Source: Candidatus Eremiobacterota bacterium (GTDB lineage: Bacteria > Vulcanimicrobiota > Vulcanimicrobiia > Vulcanimicrobiales > Vulcanimicrobiaceae). From it: a stretch of DNA of 64,000 nt. Positions 35,630-43,184 of the stretch are shown here, one piece after another (position 1 is the stretch's first letter; each line of letters starts with the position of its first letter). A program made the translations under genes and the position numbers. Under the pieces are notes generated by a model, which was given only the letters and a program-made list of their open reading frames with translations, was not told where the DNA came from and made no database searches. Location: the NCBI GenBank assembly GCA_019240525.1, contig JAFAYE010000001.1:2453300-2517299 (forward strand), in the 5' to 3' direction.

Positions 35630-36804
35630 GCGGCATTGGCGGGCGCGACTACGACGCTATCGTCGTGGGTCTTGGCGCACTTGGGAGCGGCGCGTCGTAC
35701 TGGCTTGCAAAGCGCGGGGCCAAGGTATTGGCGCTCGAGCAGTTTGCTCGCGGGCACGATCGCGGAAGCTCTCACGATTGGTCGCGCATCATCCGAAAGT
35801 CATACTTTACGCCTGCTTACGTAGCGCTGGCAAAAGAAGCATACGTCGCTTGGGAATCACTCGAACGCGACGCGGAGGAGCAGCTCGTCCTGAAGACCGG
35901 TGGACTCGACCTCGGGCCGCGCGACGGGGCGATCGCGCTCTCGAGCTATGCGGATTCGATGCGTAGGTGCGACGTCGAATTTGAAGAGCTCGACGCGGCG
36001 GAAATTCGCAAGCGCTGGCCAGTCTGGCAGATTGGCGACGAAATTCACGGCCTTTTTGCGCCCGAGAGCGGCATTGTCGCCGCCGAACGCGCGACGGCCT
36101 CGTTTCGCCGTTGCGCGACCGCCTTTGGTGCGACTCTGCGCGACGGAACGCCGGTTACGGCGCTGCGCGACGTCGCCGGTGAGATCGAAGTCGAAGCCGG
36201 CGGTGTGCGGTATCGCGCCGGCAAGCTGATCATTGCGGCGGCGGCGTGGACGCCGCGGCTGCTGGCGCACTTCGGCCTCTCGATCCCATTCGAGGTGACC
36301 AAGGAGCAAGTGATCTACTTCACGCCCCGCGATCTCGCGAGCTTCGCTTTCGGCTCGTTCCCTATTTGGATTTGGATGGACGATCCGTCGTTTTACGGAT
36401 TTCCCGTATTCGGCGAGTCTGGTGCCGTCAAGATCACGCAGGACTGCGGCGGAAAGCCGGTCGACCCCGACAGGCGCGGATTCGAAGAAGATCCGGCGAT
36501 CACGGCGCGAGTTACCGGCTTTCTACAGCGATATCTTCCAGCGGCGCTGGGGCCCGTGCACCGTTTGAAGACGTGTCTTTACGCGCTCACCCCCGATCGC
36601 GACTTTATCGTGGACAGACTTGCCCGCCATCCCAACGTTTTCGTGGCGGTCGGCGGGGGTCATGGCTTTAAGTTTGCCTCGGTGCTGGGACGTATTCTCG
36701 CCGAGCTTGCCCTCGATGGTGCAACCAACTCCGACATCTCGGCTTTTCGAATCGATCGGGAAATCTTGCAGATGGCCCACCCGCCGAAAACATATATGCT
36801 CTAG
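35626..36804 (+). CDS. Monomeric sarcosine oxidase / N-methylamino-acid oxidase-like flavoenzyme
   Basis: 392 residues if initiated at CTG 35626; GTG 35665 gives 379 and removes YDAIVV of the first Rossmann strand. FAD motif DYDAIVVGLGALGSG, then SHDWSRIIRKSYF, the MSOX-type Arg-rich flavin contact. The residue for covalent flavin attachment is present: C317 in KTCLYALTPDRDF, aligned by me with MSOX Cys315. The C-terminal GGGHGFKFASVLGRILAEL is also family-typical. The enzyme oxidatively demethylates secondary or tertiary N-methyl amines to formaldehyde and H2O2. It is translationally coupled to Rieske oxygenase 2. The stop overlaps the convergent gene by four bases. Confidence 0.85.
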   Translation: MSGIGGRDYDAIVVGLGALGSGASYWLAKRGAKVLALEQFARGHDRGSSHDWSRIIRKSYFTPAYVALAKEAYVAWESLERDAEEQLVLKTGGLDLGPRDGAIALSSYADSMRRCDVEFEELDAAEIRKRWPVWQIGDEIHGLFAPESGIVAAERATASFRRCATAFGATLRDGTPVTALRDVAGEIEVEAGGVRYRAGKLIIAAAAWTPRLLAHFGLSIPFEVTKEQVIYFTPRDLASFAFGSFPIWIWMDDPSFYGFPVFGESGAVKITQDCGGKPVDPDRRGFEEDPAITARVTGFLQRYLPAALGPVHRLKTCLYALTPDRDFIVDRLARHPNVFVAVGGGHGFKFASVLGRILAELALDGATNSDISAFRIDREILQMAHPPKTYML

Positions 36805-37271
36805 GAGTGCTGCGTCCAGGACCAGGCGGTGATCAGCCAGCCACTCGCGCTTCGTTTCATCGCGAACGTAAAAATGCCGGACTCGGTGCGCGGTTTCCCG
36901 GATTGCCGGTACGCATACGTCGCCGGACAGACCACGTAGGCGACGCTGCCGGTAATTGCGAGATGCAGAGGCGTGCCGAGCCTCACGGCGCCGTCGGTAA
37001 CGTGATTGTTTTTCGCATCGGCGGCAAAGGCGCGCCACCAATCGCCGCAAGCGCTGACGCCCTGCCACGTGTGCGGTGGTATATCGTCGATGATCGCGGC
37101 CGGTACGGCGCATGAGGCGATCCACGCCGCTCGATTGCCGCCGTTCAGCGCGTCCATCGCCCGATCGATCGTCGCCATCACGTCGGCGCCCTCGGCGGCG
37201 CGCGCTCCGTGCACGCCCATCACGACGCAAATGAATGCGAGCACGGCCGCGCCGATCCCGTACTTTTTCAT
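36801..37271 (-). CDS. Small secreted NTF2/SnoaL-like protein
   Basis: 156 residues from ATG 37271, preceded by AAAGGAGAGG, a strong ribosome site. Sec signal MGVHGARA. The mature domain (DVMATIDRAMDALNGGNRAAW, then CGDWWRAFAADAK and a final strand GWLITAWSWTQ) fits the DUF4440/SnoaL NTF2-like cone. Three cysteines could form a disulphide. It begins 11 bases after the PDZ/GAF membrane protein ends and is the last gene of the borosin-led operon. Confidence 0.6.
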   Translation of the reverse strand: MKKYGIGAAVLAFICVVMGVHGARAAEGADVMATIDRAMDALNGGNRAAWIASCAVPAAIIDDIPPHTWQGVSACGDWWRAFAADAKNNHVTDGAVRLGTPLHLAITGSVAYVVCPATYAYRQSGKPRTESGIFTFAMKRSASGWLITAWSWTQHS

Positions 37272-37282
37272 GGCCTCTCCTT

Positions 37283-39031
37283 TCACGCCGAGCTCGTTCG
37301 AAGCATCTCGATCTCGCGCTGCTTCGCGTCGCGATCGCGGATGAGGGACTCGACTTGCGCGCGCAAGGTCCGCGCTTCGATGTGATCGTACGCTGCGCCG
37401 GCCCGTTCGACGAGCAACACGACGCCGCGAATCTCGTCTGGATCGATATCCGCGCCGCTTCGGTGCGGGCCATAAAGAACGATGGCGACGAGCTCGTCGC
37501 GCAGCAGCACCGGCATTGCGAGCACGGCATCTCCGACGTGTTTGGCCGACGCTTCCGATCCCCACACCACATCGGCAAGTCGCACGGGCGCCCCCTCGGC
37601 AAGCAGATGCAAGACGAGTGGATCGTCCGATGTCAGCTCGCGCGTCTCGACGCGCTCCCAATGCGCGGATGCGTCGCGAACGAAGTGGCCGCTGCCGGAA
37701 TCTTTGTGAAAGACGGCTGCTGAGGTTAGATCCAGGGCGCGGAGCGGTTCGTGGACTAAGAATCGATCGACGACTTCGTGCGACTCGGCGCGCAGCACCG
37801 CGGCGGCCGCCTTCGCGAGCCGTTGTTCCGAGAGATGGCGCTGCCGGAAGAATGTGCTGTCGACGAAGCGGTCAACGTTGCGGTGCAGCATGTTGAGCCA
37901 GGAGCCGATCGCTAAGGCGACGATGATCTCGGCGGTGAGCGTAAACCGAGTTGCCGCAAATTGCTTTGACATGAACCAATCGAGAAGCAGAAACGTTCCG
38001 GCGATGAGGCTCGTGATTGCAGCATACACGAGCGCGCGGCTTATTGCGAATTCTACGTCGAAGACGCGGCGGCGAACGACGGCATAGGCGACCGTCAGCG
38101 GAACGCTGATTGCCAAAATCGCAAGAGCCTGCGGGAACCAATCCGGCAGCGGAAACGCGAAGAGGCCGTCCCCGACGAGAATCGCAATGACCCGCAGCAC
38201 GAGAACCACGGGAAAAATCAGCACCCAACGCAACTTTTGCCGATTCGCACCGTGACTTTGCAGGAACGTTACCACGAAAATCGCCGAAGCTCCGAGGTAC
38301 ATGGCGGCAGTGAAGAGCGTTAACGCGTTGGCGGGCGTTTGCGACGGCAATCCCAGCCACAGACGCAGAAAGACACAGAACCAGGCGATCGGGAGGGCGA
38401 TCGAAAGCAGTGCTGCGATCCCCTGTGCACGCCGCCGCCAACCATCCACGCGATCGGCCGGGAATCGGAGAGCAAAAATGGCGACGAAGGCACAGGTCGC
38501 GCCGCTCAGCGCGCTTAGTACGAGCAGGTTCGTCCAATAGAATTCGTTCGATCCTGGCCAATAGAATCCCAAATCGCCGTATCGGCGCAACACGCAGTAG
38601 AGATAGAACGACCACGTCATGGGACTGGGCCGCAGCAGCAGCACCATGGACCCGACCACGAGAAAGACGAAGTACGAGATGAAGAGCGCAAGGTAGAGCA
38701 GTCGCTCGACACGCGTCGGCACTCTGCTGCGGGGAGCGATCGTGACGGTGCGAACCGCTCCGTCGTGATTCAAACGAAATGAAAACGTTGGGGGAGGATC
38801 CCGAAAGAGGTCGGCGGGCAGCGGTGGCTGGACGCGGTCGCCCGGCTCGATGCCGAGTGACGCCGCGGGTGAATCCGGGGTAACGTAGCCGATCGTGCCG
38901 TCGAAGTCGACGTTTCCCACGAGCCCGTTGTCGGGATACGGCTGCCAACAACGCTCGAGCGAAGGTAGAGCGCTTCCGAGCATCCACGCGCCGACAACGA
39001 TCACGACGATCGCGCGAATGACGGCGGGCAT
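37283..39031 (-). CDS. ComP-like sensor module: PDZ-like loop, multi-TM region, GAF domain, no kinase
   Basis: 582 residues. TM1 (~6-24) is followed by a periplasmic PDZ-like domain (~35-95: GTIGYVTPDSPAASLGIEPGDRV), about eight membrane helices (~110-360), then a cytoplasmic GAF-like domain (~400-545) ending in a short coiled coil (LRAQVESLIRDRDAKQREIEML). The stretch AYAVVRRRVFDVEFAISRALVYA matches the linker between the membrane and GAF regions of Bacillus ComP as I remember it (VYQFVANKMFDIEFILGR). The protein stops before any HisKA or HATPase domain. It starts six bases after the borosin methyltransferase stop and is almost certainly cotranscribed. ComP senses a modified peptide, so peptide sensing is an attractive but untested guess here. 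Confidence 0.75.
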   Translation of the reverse strand: MPAVIRAIVVIVVGAWMLGSALPSLERCWQPYPDNGLVGNVDFDGTIGYVTPDSPAASLGIEPGDRVQPPLPADLFRDPPPTFSFRLNHDGAVRTVTIAPRSRVPTRVERLLYLALFISYFVFLVVGSMVLLLRPSPMTWSFYLYCVLRRYGDLGFYWPGSNEFYWTNLLVLSALSGATCAFVAIFALRFPADRVDGWRRRAQGIAALLSIALPIAWFCVFLRLWLGLPSQTPANALTLFTAAMYLGASAIFVVTFLQSHGANRQKLRWVLIFPVVLVLRVIAILVGDGLFAFPLPDWFPQALAILAISVPLTVAYAVVRRRVFDVEFAISRALVYAAITSLIAGTFLLLDWFMSKQFAATRFTLTAEIIVALAIGSWLNMLHRNVDRFVDSTFFRQRHLSEQRLAKAAAAVLRAESHEVVDRFLVHEPLRALDLTSAAVFHKDSGSGHFVRDASAHWERVETRELTSDDPLVLHLLAEGAPVRLADVVWGSEASAKHVGDAVLAMPVLLRDELVAIVLYGPHRSGADIDPDEIRGVVLLVERAGAAYDHIEARTLRAQVESLIRDRDAKQREIEMLRTSSA

Positions 39032-39037
39032 CGGAAG

Positions 39038-39826
39038 TTAGCGCACCAGTCCGAGACGACGCGCGGTGACCCTATCGATCTTCGGATTCGTCATCGGCGG
39101 TACGTAGAGCGTTGACAGCGCCGTAACCGGAGCCTCTGCGAGTCTCTCTAGCGGAACGCGGATAACGGTTGAGTCGCAGAGCGGTAGGCGCGCTGCTTCG
39201 TAGACGATGACTTCGTGGTTGGGGCGATAATCTTCGGAAAGCCGCTGCGCGAGCACGAGCAACCCGTCGCGATTCCAGGCATCGTCGCTGTTGCGGACGC
39301 TCGACTCGGCGATCGAGCCTATTTGCCAGAGCAGCAGACCGGTCGTGGTATCGGTCGCGCGCCGATAGACTAAAAAATCCGTCGCTTCGTAACTACGACA
39401 GCCCCCTGCCGCCGGGTCGATTCCCGCATCGGCAAAGAAGCAATCTTGCGCCGAAATACCGGGCAGCATCGAGGCGGCGTATCCCATCTCGCGCAAAATC
39501 CGAATCGACTCGTGAAGTGGATAGGCGAAGATGCCCGGATGTCCGTACGCTACGGCGCAAACGCGTAAGCCGTCGCAGACTGCACCGGTAATGCGCTCGA
39601 CCATCTCGCGATACGTCTGTTTGCGAGGCTTGCCCACGGCGTAGAGCGTGCCGAGCGATTCAGTCTTTGCATTGAGTTTTCTGATCCAATATGCCGCGAG
39701 CGGATCGGCGACCACCGAAAAGACCTTCTCGGCTCGCTCGATCTGTGCCGAAACTTCGAGCGTCGCCTGAGCGGGTGCCCGAATGCCGATGCCGACGGCG
39801 ACGAGCGATCCCCCTTGAACGCTCAC
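39038..39826 (-). CDS. Split-borosin alpha-N-methyltransferase (OphMA/SonM-like)
   Basis: 262 residues from GTG 39826, overlapping the precursor stop as GTGA. The tetrapyrrole-methylase fold matches the catalytic half of the omphalotin enzyme OphMA almost without gaps: GSLVAVGIGI at the SAM site, YGHPGIFAYPLHESI, GYAASMLPGISAQDCFFAD, IDPAAGGC, YEATDFLV and the late STLYVPP. Residues that I align with the OphMA catalytic set are conserved: Y62, R68, Y72 and Y94 for Y66, R72, Y76 and Y98. It lacks OphMA's C-terminal clasp and core, which are supplied by the separate 90-residue neighbour, as in the Shewanella SonM/SonA pair. Predicted reaction: SAM-dependent methylation of backbone amide nitrogens of the precursor core. 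Confidence 0.9.
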   Translation of the reverse strand: MSVQGGSLVAVGIGIRAPAQATLEVSAQIERAEKVFSVVADPLAAYWIRKLNAKTESLGTLYAVGKPRKQTYREMVERITGAVCDGLRVCAVAYGHPGIFAYPLHESIRILREMGYAASMLPGISAQDCFFADAGIDPAAGGCRSYEATDFLVYRRATDTTTGLLLWQIGSIAESSVRNSDDAWNRDGLLVLAQRLSEDYRPNHEVIVYEAARLPLCDSTVIRVPLERLAEAPVTALSTLYVPPMTNPKIDRVTARRLGLVR

Positions 39827-40095
39827 TCCTCGGCGTCAAAGGCAATTTCGAACATCCGAATCTTTCCCCAGTAGATCGCATCGAGAAGGTCGCCCGTCTC
39901 CTCGATCACGGCTTGGTGGAGGATCTTTGGGTCACAACTGAGCACCGCGTCGATTTGATTTTGGCTCAGCCCGTAATCGGCGAGCATGGTGGATCTTCCC
40001 ACAGCGTTAGCCCCTGTGAAGGCTTCCGTCGTCTCCGGATCCGTCGCGAGCAAGAGCAGAAATTCGGCAAGCGGTGGTCCCGAGGGGTCGTTCAT
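39823..40095 (-). CDS. Borosin precursor peptide with borosin-binding domain and C-terminal core
   Basis: 90 residues from ATG 40095, with a perfect AGGAGG six bases upstream. Residues 9-66 form the helical binding domain (LAEFLLLLATDPETTEAF, then DYGLSQNQIDAVLSCDPKIL). It parallels the OphMA clasp (LALDPKALADYKAD, LTPQERAALELGD), complete with the 'LATDPE..' and 'GLS..Q...L...D' landmarks. The tail after ~residue 66 (DLLDAIYWGKIRMFEIAFDAEE plus a few residues) is the candidate core, hydrophobic and aromatic with a charged end. It overlaps the methyltransferase by four bases, which fixes stoichiometric coupling. No protease or exporter gene adjoins. Core boundaries and methylated positions cannot be read from sequence. 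Confidence 0.85.
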   Translation of the reverse strand: MNDPSGPPLAEFLLLLATDPETTEAFTGANAVGRSTMLADYGLSQNQIDAVLSCDPKILHQAVIEETGDLLDAIYWGKIRMFEIAFDAEE

Positions 40096-40101
40096 TGCGG
40101 G

Positions 40102-40107
40102 CCTCCT
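40102..40107 (-). promoter_or_regulatory. Consensus Shine-Dalgarno of the borosin precursor
   Basis: AGGAGG on the minus strand, six bases before ATG 40095. It is the most consensus ribosome site I saw in the window, consistent with high expression of the precursor. Upstream in the 78-base divergent gap is a GGGGG/CCCCC inverted repeat (40143-40147 and 40157-40161). Confidence 0.7.
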
Positions 40108-40173
40108 GTCAGAAGGGTCCGGGCGCGTACACGACTCTTACCGGGGGACGAAGTGGCCCCCTGCTTAACTCTC

Positions 40174-40932
40174 GTGCGCGTGCGCATTGTAGCCGTGAAT
40201 CTTCGGTCCGGCGGGAGCCTCGCCACCTCCGCGCGATTGATGGCTCGATGCATTCAACATAACCCGGACATCGTGGTGTTTTCAGAGTTTCGAAATAACG
40301 CTTGCGGAGCGCGTATTCGGACGATGCTCGAAGATTCGGGTTACCGCCATCACGCTGGAAGCAGCCCTCAGTACCGCGGCAACGCCGTGCTCCTCGCGGC
40401 GCGCGAACGATTCACGCCGCTCGTCAACCCGTTTGGACTCGCGGATGACGAGTATCCCAACGCAGTGGTCGAAGCGCGCTTCGATCGGCTGCGCGTTTAT
40501 GGAGTCTACCTTCCCGGACAGGATCGCAAGCGGCCCCATCTGCGCTGTTTGATCGCGGCGGCGCAACGTTGGAACGAACGCGATGAGCGCGCCCTCGCGG
40601 TCGGCGATTTCAACTCGGGGCGAAATGCGACCGATATCGAGTTGAACGTGGGACGAAGCCGCCTGGCCGATGAGTTCAGTACGGCCGATCTCTATGCCGA
40701 GCTGGAAGAACATTGGACGGAGGCGTGGCTCCATTTGCACCCCGAAGCCTTAGAATTTAGTTGGTATCCGTTTCGCAAGGAGGCGCCCGAGAAGCGCCGC
40801 AACGGCTGGCGCATCGACAAGGCATTCGTTTCGAACGCTCTCTTGCCTGGATTGCAAAACGCGCAGTACGATCACGGCTTTCGATTGGAAGGCCTTACGG
40901 ATCACTCGGGGCTCATCGTCGACGTCGTTTGA
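40174..40932 (+). CDS. Endonuclease/exonuclease/phosphatase-family protein
   Basis: 252 residues from GTG 40174 (GTG 40180 is also possible). Family motifs: VNLRSGGS with the early Asn, FSEFRNN with the metal-binding Glu, YLPGQD, VGDFNSG, GWRIDKAFVS and the C-terminal catalytic LTDHSGLIVDV. The overall plan is like ExoIII but shorter and divergent from xthA at 2278. The substrate could be DNA, RNA or a phospholipid. It is divergent from the borosin operon. Confidence 0.75.
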   Translation: MRVRIVAVNLRSGGSLATSARLMARCIQHNPDIVVFSEFRNNACGARIRTMLEDSGYRHHAGSSPQYRGNAVLLAARERFTPLVNPFGLADDEYPNAVVEARFDRLRVYGVYLPGQDRKRPHLRCLIAAAQRWNERDERALAVGDFNSGRNATDIELNVGRSRLADEFSTADLYAELEEHWTEAWLHLHPEALEFSWYPFRKEAPEKRRNGWRIDKAFVSNALLPGLQNAQYDHGFRLEGLTDHSGLIVDVV

Positions 40933-40975
40933 GCGCCGCGCCCTGGGGTACAAAGGCAGCGAAAGCGAGGGAGTA

Positions 40976-41569
40976 ATGCAAGATTACGACGCATACGAGA
41001 CGGAAATTTACTATGAGCGCGAGCCGGCGGCAGCAGCCGTGGAGCGACTGCATAGTTTGGGATATGGGCGGGACGACATCAGCGTGATGATGGACGACAA
41101 GACCCGCGAGCGTGCCTTCGGCGCGATGGTCAACACCAAGGGAAGCGAAGGAGTCGCCGCCGGTGCGACGATCGGCGGCGTGCTCGGCGCAATCGTCGCC
41201 GGAATTACCGCAACGGGCGCGGTCGCGTTGACGGGGGGCGCTGCGGTGCCGCTTGTCGCCGGGCCGCTGGCCGCTGCGCTCGCTGGACTCGGAGCCGGCG
41301 CCGCGGGGGGAGGCATTATCGGTGGCCTCATCGGGGTCGGCGTCGGCGAGAAACGCGCGAAGGAGTACGAGAAGGGCTTGCGCGAGGGTGGAATTTTGGT
41401 CGCTGTCAAGCCGAAATCAGGAGAACACCGTCATGAGGTGCGACAGGCGCTGAATGCGGATAACGGATCGTCAGGCGACGCATTCGAGCGAGACGATATC
41501 GATGACCGTGCAACGCAGCCCGATATCGAGTACGCGGGGGAGACCCGCGGCGATTTGAACCAACGGTAA
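40976..41569 (+). CDS. General stress protein 17M-like, glycine-rich membrane-associated
   Basis: 197 residues. The N-terminal ~60 residues (EIYYEREPAAAAVERLHSLGYGRDDISVMMDD) have the fold pattern of the YflT/GsiB-neighbour '17M-like' heat-induced proteins. A glycine/alanine-rich hydrophobic stretch at ~60-120 could insert as a membrane hairpin or glycine zipper. It is followed by AKEYEKGLREGGILVAVKP and a highly charged, disordered tail. SD AGCGAGGGAG precedes the ATG. Stress role is by family only. Confidence 0.6.
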   Translation: MQDYDAYETEIYYEREPAAAAVERLHSLGYGRDDISVMMDDKTRERAFGAMVNTKGSEGVAAGATIGGVLGAIVAGITATGAVALTGGAAVPLVAGPLAAALAGLGAGAAGGGIIGGLIGVGVGEKRAKEYEKGLREGGILVAVKPKSGEHRHEVRQALNADNGSSGDAFERDDIDDRATQPDIEYAGETRGDLNQR

Positions 41570-41594
41570 ACCGCAAAGGTTCCGAATCGACCTT

Positions 41595-43178
41595 TTGAAC
41601 GGCGCCGCCGATCTGATCGTTACCGCCGCGAGCGTGTATCGGGTCGACGGCGGCGCTGCGCGAGCGGAAGCGTTCGCGATTCGCAATGGGCGATTCGTTT
41701 TCGTGGGCGCCGCGCAGGACGCGATGTCGCTGCGCGGGCCCCGCACCCAAGTGCTCGAACTGGGCGGCCGAAGCGTGCTGCCTGGAATCGTCGATGCGCA
41801 CCTTCATCTGACGAATCTGGGGTTGAAGCTCGAGCAAGTCGAGCTCGATGGGGTAGACTCCGTCGACGAACTGATTGGAAAGAGTACAGCGTACGCCGCC
41901 GTCGCGGAGGGACGTTGGATTCTCGGCCGCGGATGGGACGAAAATCGCTGGGCCAAGCCGGTATTTCCGACCCATCGCGGTTTGAGTGCCGCGATTCCCG
42001 ATCGTCCCGTGGCGCTGGCACGCGTCGACGGACACGCCGTTTTAGCGAATGCCTGCGCGATGCGCATCGCCGGGATCGACGCTTCGACGCCTGATCCGCC
42101 GGGAGGGCGCATTCTACGCGATGCCGCGGGCGAGCCGACGGGACTTTTCGTCGACGCGGCCGAGGCGCTCATCTACAACGAAGTACCGAAGCCCTCGCAC
42201 GAAGCGCTTGTGCGGGCAACGCGAGCGGCCGTCGCACACTGCAATCGCTGGGGCATCACGGCGGTTGCCGAGCCGGGCTGCGGCGAGGACGTCCTCACCG
42301 CGCACCGCGAGCTCATCGATCGCGGCGAGTATTCGATCCGCAACCACGCTATGATTCACGACGAGCCCTCGCTGCTCGAACGATATCTGGCAAATTGCGC
42401 GGCGGAACGCGCACACGGCGGCCGGCTCTCGGTCCGTGCAATCAAGTTGTACGCCGACGGCGCACTTGGCTCCCGAGGCGCGGCATTGCTGGCGCCCTAT
42501 AGCGACGATCCTACCAATGCCGGCTTGATCCTGGCGTCGCGAGAACGTATCGAGCGCGTTGCGGAAGAAGCCGCGCGCGCTGGATTCCAAGTCTGCGTTC
42601 ACGCCATCGGCGATCGCGCAAATCGAATGGTTCTCGACGCGTTTGCGGCCGTGTCGCGGCGGACGAGTGCTCGAGAAGCCCGTCCCCGAATCGAGCACGC
42701 CCAGGTACTTGCACCCGACGATGTTCCCCGCTTTGCCGAGCTGGGCGTCATTGCATCCATGCAGGCAGCGCACGCACTGAGCGATCTAAAGTGGGCGCAG
42801 AGTCGCCTTGGCGCCGAGCGTCTGCGAGGCGCGTACGCCTGGCGCGCGCTGCTCGACCGGGGGACGATCATTGCCAACGGCACCGACGCGCCGGTCGAAC
42901 CGGCGAGCCCGACGCGCAATTTCTTCGCCTCAATCGCGGGCCAATCAGATTCCACGCGATGCATGACGCGAACCGAAGCGCTCGCGTCAATGACGGCGAA
43001 TGCGGCCTATGCGAACCTACAGGAGCGAGAAATCGGCTCGATCGCGCCCGGGAAGTACGCCGATTTCGTTGTAGTCGATCGAGATTGGATGACGATTCCA
43101 TCCGATGAAATCGAAGGCACGAAGATCGTCGCTACATATTTCGAAGGGCGACGAGTTTACGATGGCGGGGAGGGCTAG
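41595..43178 (+). CDS. YtcJ-like amidohydrolase
   Basis: 527 residues from TTG 41595. Metal-dependent amidohydrolase of the YtcJ/amidohydrolase_3 branch. Metal ligands are in the HxH motif VDAHLHLTN, in AIGDRANRM and IEHAQ (His ligands), and in NGTDAPVEP (catalytic Asp). The strand carrying KLYADGALGSRGAAL is the family signature. C-terminal GSIAPGKYADFVVVDRD completes the composite beta-sandwich. Substrates of the family are diverse N-acyl or cyclic amides; none can be assigned here. Cytoplasmic. Confidence 0.85.
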   Translation: MNGAADLIVTAASVYRVDGGAARAEAFAIRNGRFVFVGAAQDAMSLRGPRTQVLELGGRSVLPGIVDAHLHLTNLGLKLEQVELDGVDSVDELIGKSTAYAAVAEGRWILGRGWDENRWAKPVFPTHRGLSAAIPDRPVALARVDGHAVLANACAMRIAGIDASTPDPPGGRILRDAAGEPTGLFVDAAEALIYNEVPKPSHEALVRATRAAVAHCNRWGITAVAEPGCGEDVLTAHRELIDRGEYSIRNHAMIHDEPSLLERYLANCAAERAHGGRLSVRAIKLYADGALGSRGAALLAPYSDDPTNAGLILASRERIERVAEEAARAGFQVCVHAIGDRANRMVLDAFAAVSRRTSAREARPRIEHAQVLAPDDVPRFAELGVIASMQAAHALSDLKWAQSRLGAERLRGAYAWRALLDRGTIIANGTDAPVEPASPTRNFFASIAGQSDSTRCMTRTEALASMTANAAYANLQEREIGSIAPGKYADFVVVDRDWMTIPSDEIEGTKIVATYFEGRRVYDGGEG

Positions 43179-43184
43179 CCCCGG

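Noticed and set aside
39038-39826. Reading the methyltransferase as a cobalamin or siroheme tetrapyrrole methylase
   Set aside because: It shares the fold, but the diagnostic stretches match borosin enzymes and no tetrapyrrole genes are nearby; the overlapping clasp-like precursor settles it.
40143-40161. GGGGG/CCCCC inverted repeat as terminator before the nuclease or borosin genes
   Set aside because: Only five G-C pairs around a nine-base loop and no T-run; it sits in a divergent promoter gap, so no call was made.
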